From the NCBI RefSeq assembly GCF_018383905.1, contig NZ_JAGYWA010000003.1, positions 150,931 to 214,930 on the forward strand: 64,000 bases of DNA, given 5' to 3'. The position numbers and the translations under genes were made by a program. This document shows, in pieces, positions 60,305-64,000 of this stretch. Positions within the stretch are counted from its first letter, which is position 1. Each line of letters opens with the position of its first letter. Under the pieces are notes generated by a model that was given only the letters and a program-made list of their open reading frames with translations, was not told the origin of the DNA and searched no databases. The stretch comes from Flavobacterium branchiicola. Its GTDB lineage: Bacteria; Bacteroidota; Bacteroidia; Flavobacteriales; Flavobacteriaceae.

Positions 60305-60447
60305 GTTTTAAATTCCAAATTTTTAAAATTCCAAATTCCAATAAAAAAGCCAGAAATCTTGATTTCTGGCTTTTTGCTTATAAGAGTATCCCAATTTTGG
60401 AATTTGGAATTTAAAAATTGGGATTTCAAAAAAATTTGGAATTTAAA
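60305..60447. repeat. AAATTCC-word inverted repeat around a terminator
   Basis: TTTAAATTCCAAA words on the left and TTTGGAATTTAAA words on the right flank the terminator hairpin GCCAGAAATC/GATTTCTGGC (60348-60370 inside 60343-60375). The arrangement between convergent genes matches those at 49783 and 53327. Confidence 0.7.
60343..60375 (+). terminator. Terminator between ndh and the MFS gene
   Basis: AAAAAAGCCAGAAATC and GATTTCTGGCTTTTT pair around TT, with A and T runs for both directions. Confidence 0.92.
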
Positions 60448-60450
60448 ACA

Positions 60451-61680
60451 TTAATGAACTACAACAATATCATCTTCAGCACCCAGTTCAACTTTATGTT
60501 TGATAAAACGCTTTCCGATATTTAGAATTATAAAGGCCGTTATTGTAGTGGTTGTCATGATAGCAACCATTGGTGCAACAGAATCTTTTACAAAAATTCC
60601 GACTGCAAATGAAGCTAAAGCTCCTAAACCTAATTGTATTGCGCCCATTAAAGCCGAAGCACTTCCTGTATTTTTTGCAAATGGCGCCAAAGTTAGTCCT
60701 GCTGTATTTGGATTTGAAATTCCTAAACACGCTAAAAACAAAAATAGCATTGCGATAATTTCATATAATCCCAGAAGATTGTTTACCGACAAAATAAGGA
60801 AAACTATACTGATAACAGATTGCGCAATTAAGGCTCCAAATATCATTTGTTCGCTTGAAAATCTTTTCAATAAAACCGAATTTAATTGACTTGAACCAAT
60901 AAAACTAACCGACATGAAGGCAAAAATCCAACCATACGTTTTACCATCAACATGATAAATATCCATAAAGATTATAGGAGAGGCCGCCACGTATGAAAAT
61001 AAGCCCGAAAATGCAATAGCGCCCGTAAAGGCATACGTATAAAACTGAGGCTCTTTTATTACCTTTGAAAAATTACTTATAATTGGTTTTGGCTTTAAAG
61101 AAATGGATGGATCTGGTTTATAAGTATCTGGCAAACCAACTTGCGAAGCAATAAGAATTAAAATTCCCATGCACATTAAAATAAAGAAAACCCAATTCCA
61201 GCCATAATCTTCTGTAACGTAACCTCCAATTGTTGGCGCTAACATTGGTGACAGTGCCACAACAAGCATTAAGGATGAAAATACTTTTGGTATATCTTTT
61301 ACAGGAAACAAATCACGTACCATAGCTACAGAAGCTACAGTTGCAGCACAACTTCCTATGGCTTGTACAAAACGCAGAAAGATAAAAGAGTCAATATTAC
61401 TAACATAAATACAGCCTAAAGAGGCCAAAATATAGACTAAAAGCCCCATAAATAAAGGTTTTTTACGTCCAAAACGATCTAATAAAGGCCCGTAAAGTAA
61501 TTGTCCGGCTGATATTCCGATAAAATAACTCGACAAACTCATCGAGACTTTAGCCACAGTTGTGTTCAGATCTTTTGCAATATCTGAAAAACCAGGCAAA
61601 TACATATCGATTGAAAAAGGACCAAGCGCCGTTAGAGAACCTAGAATAAGAATAAGCTGTAAATATTTTTTTGTAGTCAT
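60451..61680 (-). CDS. Bcr/CflA-type multidrug MFS exporter
   Basis: This 409-residue MFS transporter has twelve helices. The opening LGSLTALGPFSIDMYLPGFSDIAKDL is typical of the Bcr/CflA group, and the loop GPLLDRFGRKKPLFMG is the MFS motif A. It exports drugs such as bicyclomycin or chloramphenicol by proton exchange in related species. A TACCTTTG element on its strand lies at 61711-61718. Confidence 0.92.
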   Translation of the reverse strand: MTTKKYLQLILILGSLTALGPFSIDMYLPGFSDIAKDLNTTVAKVSMSLSSYFIGISAGQLLYGPLLDRFGRKKPLFMGLLVYILASLGCIYVSNIDSFIFLRFVQAIGSCAATVASVAMVRDLFPVKDIPKVFSSLMLVVALSPMLAPTIGGYVTEDYGWNWVFFILMCMGILILIASQVGLPDTYKPDPSISLKPKPIISNFSKVIKEPQFYTYAFTGAIAFSGLFSYVAASPIIFMDIYHVDGKTYGWIFAFMSVSFIGSSQLNSVLLKRFSSEQMIFGALIAQSVISIVFLILSVNNLLGLYEIIAMLFLFLACLGISNPNTAGLTLAPFAKNTGSASALMGAIQLGLGALASFAVGIFVKDSVAPMVAIMTTTTITAFIILNIGKRFIKHKVELGAEDDIVVVH

Positions 61681-61927
61681 TTTGTTAAAAAAAGTGCAAT
61701 AATTTCTTTACAAAGGTAGAGTTTTCATAACTTTTAGTTGTTCTTAAATGGTATTTATGGTAAATTTTGAATTTACAGACGTATAAAATCTGTAAAACCG
61801 ATTTATTATTCTAAAATTTTAAAAAATTACGAAAAAGTACTTCTTATTATTAGCAATTCTATTATTGTAATTTCATTTGGATCAACTATTATACTTCAAA
61901 GCTTGAAATTTCCAACTATACGGAACT

Positions 61928-61958
61928 AAAAAAGCATCACAAACTTGTGATGCTTTTT
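61928..61958 (-). terminator. Terminator after XRE paralogue C
   Basis: AAAAAGCATCACAA and TTGTGATGCTTTTT pair around a two-base loop. It lies 18 bases beyond the stop of the XRE gene and has T runs on either side. Confidence 0.88.
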
Positions 61959-61975
61959 CGTTTTAATATATTTTT

Positions 61976-62371
61976 TTACTTTCCCTGAATCAACTTTTCC
62001 AATTTATCAATCATTTCTTTTTGTTGTTCCAACATACGTTCATAAAGCTCCACCATTTTATCAAGAGGGTTGAAAGTAGGCTGGTTATTAAAAAAAGCTG
62101 GCTGTTGACAATTATCAAAAGAAGCATTATTAGAAATGATATTTATAGCTTGTTCTTCATCAAAATTCTTGATAGCTTCCGCAGGTACTTTCAGAATTTT
62201 AGCAACCTGTTCTAAAATATTATTTTCTATCAATTCTTTCGATTCCAAAAGAGAGATTTTTTTTTGATTCCAGTCATCGCCTAATTCATAAGCAAGAACT
62301 TCCTGCTTAATACCTAACATTTCACGGAAACGTTTTATATTTCGACCTTGGTGTATTTTTTTATCTTCCAT
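61976..62371 (-). CDS. Small XRE-type DNA-binding protein, paralogue C
   Basis: This 131-residue protein has the same layout as those at 20445 and 29154 (MEDKKIHQGRNIKRFREMLGIKQEVLAYEL, then KVPAEAIKNFDEEQAINIISN). It is more diverged in the HTH (EVLAYELGDDWNQKKISLLESKELI) and has the tail KMVELYERMLEQQKEMIDKLEKLI. The ATG at 62371 is used; the ORF start at 62395 is only a TTG extension. TATATTTG on its strand is at 62393-62400, 21 bases before the ATG, as in the other two copies. It borders the hairpin array on its upstream side. Confidence 0.88.
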   Translation of the reverse strand: MEDKKIHQGRNIKRFREMLGIKQEVLAYELGDDWNQKKISLLESKELIENNILEQVAKILKVPAEAIKNFDEEQAINIISNNASFDNCQQPAFFNNQPTFNPLDKMVELYERMLEQQKEMIDKLEKLIQGK

Positions 62372-62392
62372 GTTGGTATATCTCTTAAATGT

Positions 62393-63331
<939 letters not shown>

Positions 63332-63364
63332 TTGTAAGACTTTATTTTATTATTTTTACATTTG
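63332..63364 (+). promoter_or_regulatory. Promoter of the cNMP-binding/CBS gene
   Basis: TTG (63332-63334), a 22-base spacer and TACATTTG (63357-63364) fit the Bacteroidota consensus. The ATG lies 25 bases downstream. Confidence 0.7.
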
Positions 63365-63389
63365 ATACTTTAGAAAAATCAACAAACGT

Positions 63390-64000
63390 ATGAATACTAT
63401 TGCTGAGCATATTGCAGACTTTTTAAAAGAATATCCGCCATTTGATAATTTAACTTTTCAGGAATTATCTGATATTGCAACCAATATTCGCGTACTAAAT
63501 TTAGAGAAACACACTGTATTATTTCAGAATAATGATGTGCTTCATGATAGCTTTTATGTTGTAGCTTCCGGTATAATCAATTTAACCACAATTGCAGATG
63601 CCGAAGAAACAATTATTAATAAATGTCATGAGGGTGATATTTTTGGTTTAAGACCTTTCTTTGCCAAAAATAACTATATGATGACGGCTAAAGCTCGTGA
63701 AGAAAGCATTATATACGCTATTCCTATTGCAGTTTTTAGACCTTTTGTGGCCAATAATTCTGATGTTTTAAACTTTTTACTGGAGAGTTTTGCAACAAAT
63801 TCAAGACATACAAAAGACAGCGTTAACTCTAATGGAAAAATGATTTCTGATACTTCTTTTTATGTAGATCAGCAATCGGAAATGCAATATATTCAGTCGC
63901 TTACGTACAATAATTCTCCCTTAACAACCGAAGCAAATCATATTGTTAAAGATGTTGCCATCTTAATGACTGAGGCTATGGTGGACAATATTATTGTTTG
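63390..64000 (+). CDS. cNMP-binding/CBS signalling protein, N-terminal part (cut by window end)
   Basis: The frame is open from the ATG at 63390 to the end of the window (203 codons seen). Residues about 15-130 form a cyclic-nucleotide-binding-like beta barrel (NIRVLNLEKHTVLFQNNDVLHDSFYVVASG, then GDIFGLRPFF). After a linker the sequence HIVKDVAILMTEAMVDNIIV looks like the start of a CBS domain. This order matches the family with cNMP-binding, CBS and DUF294 nucleotidyltransferase domains, about 640 residues in length, but the last part lies outside the window, so that is inferred. Confidence 0.75.
   Translation, partial: MNTIAEHIADFLKEYPPFDNLTFQELSDIATNIRVLNLEKHTVLFQNNDVLHDSFYVVASGIINLTTIADAEETIINKCHEGDIFGLRPFFAKNNYMMTAKAREESIIYAIPIAVFRPFVANNSDVLNFLLESFATNSRHTKDSVNSNGKMISDTSFYVDQQSEMQYIQSLTYNNSPLTTEANHIVKDVAILMTEAMVDNIIV

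Overview
The window reads as chromosomal DNA of a Flavobacterium-like member of the Bacteroidota (family Flavobacteriaceae). The base composition is AT-rich. Promoters match the Bacteroidota form TTG-N17-23-TAnnTTTG and there are no obvious Shine-Dalgarno sequences. The protein families are typical of the group: a 658-residue fused E1 dehydrogenase, a long LepB with extra N-terminal membrane segments, a deoxyhypusine-synthase-like protein, a Reg_prop propeller lipoprotein and DUF6155. No rRNA, plasmid, prophage or CRISPR locus was seen. The assignment to genus is an inference.

Layout. Positions 1-5.9 kb hold an XRE regulator facing an M14 carboxypeptidase across a set of palindromic sites, then an Lrp/AsnC regulator, PEP carboxylase and a DinB-fold protein. 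From 6 to 18.3 kb come recQ, an operon-like row of arginine decarboxylase, deoxyhypusine-synthase-like protein and a very acidic protein, aroB, a Wzy/WaaL-type membrane protein with TPRs, proline dehydrogenase and an MsbA-like ABC exporter. From 18.4 to 21.1 kb lies an unusual repeat locus: two intact, identical tRNA-Val(TAC) genes with duplicated promoters, two near-identical GIY-YIG nuclease genes each running into a broken tRNA-Val copy, one decayed GIY-YIG remnant and a small XRE protein.

From 21 to 33 kb the content is accessory: a GNAT enzyme, an M28 peptidase, a LepB paralogue, a 205-bp MITE-like element with a 6-bp target duplication, lipoproteins, beta-propeller proteins, several unrecognised proteins and an extra adenylate kinase. 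From 33 to 46 kb there is an alginate-export-type porin, a SMI1/KNR4 protein, an acyltransferase, VOC proteins, a PepSY-like protein, a GT2 polysaccharide synthase behind a strong sigma-54-type promoter, a choloylglycine-hydrolase-like enzyme, a transglutaminase-like protein, a solute-binding-like protein without signal peptide and a nucleoside phosphorylase. From 46 kb to the end lie an SUI1 factor, a 2-oxoglutarate oxygenase, the fused E1, an MDR oxidoreductase with a Crp-like regulator, a thioesterase, an MscS channel, two helicases, NDH-2, a Bcr/CflA exporter, a third copy of the small XRE gene, a 1-kb region with five degenerate hairpins, and the start of a cNMP-binding/CBS-type signalling protein cut by the window end.

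How the parts fit. Most genes are single housekeeping or metabolic units rather than one large system. The features most worth following are not protein families but DNA architecture: the tRNA-Val/GIY-YIG array, the hairpin array at 62.5-62.9 kb whose stems show a compensatory change, dispersed 33-nt perfect palindromes of 16+1+16 design, the MITE, and the three small XRE genes that were copied together with their promoters.
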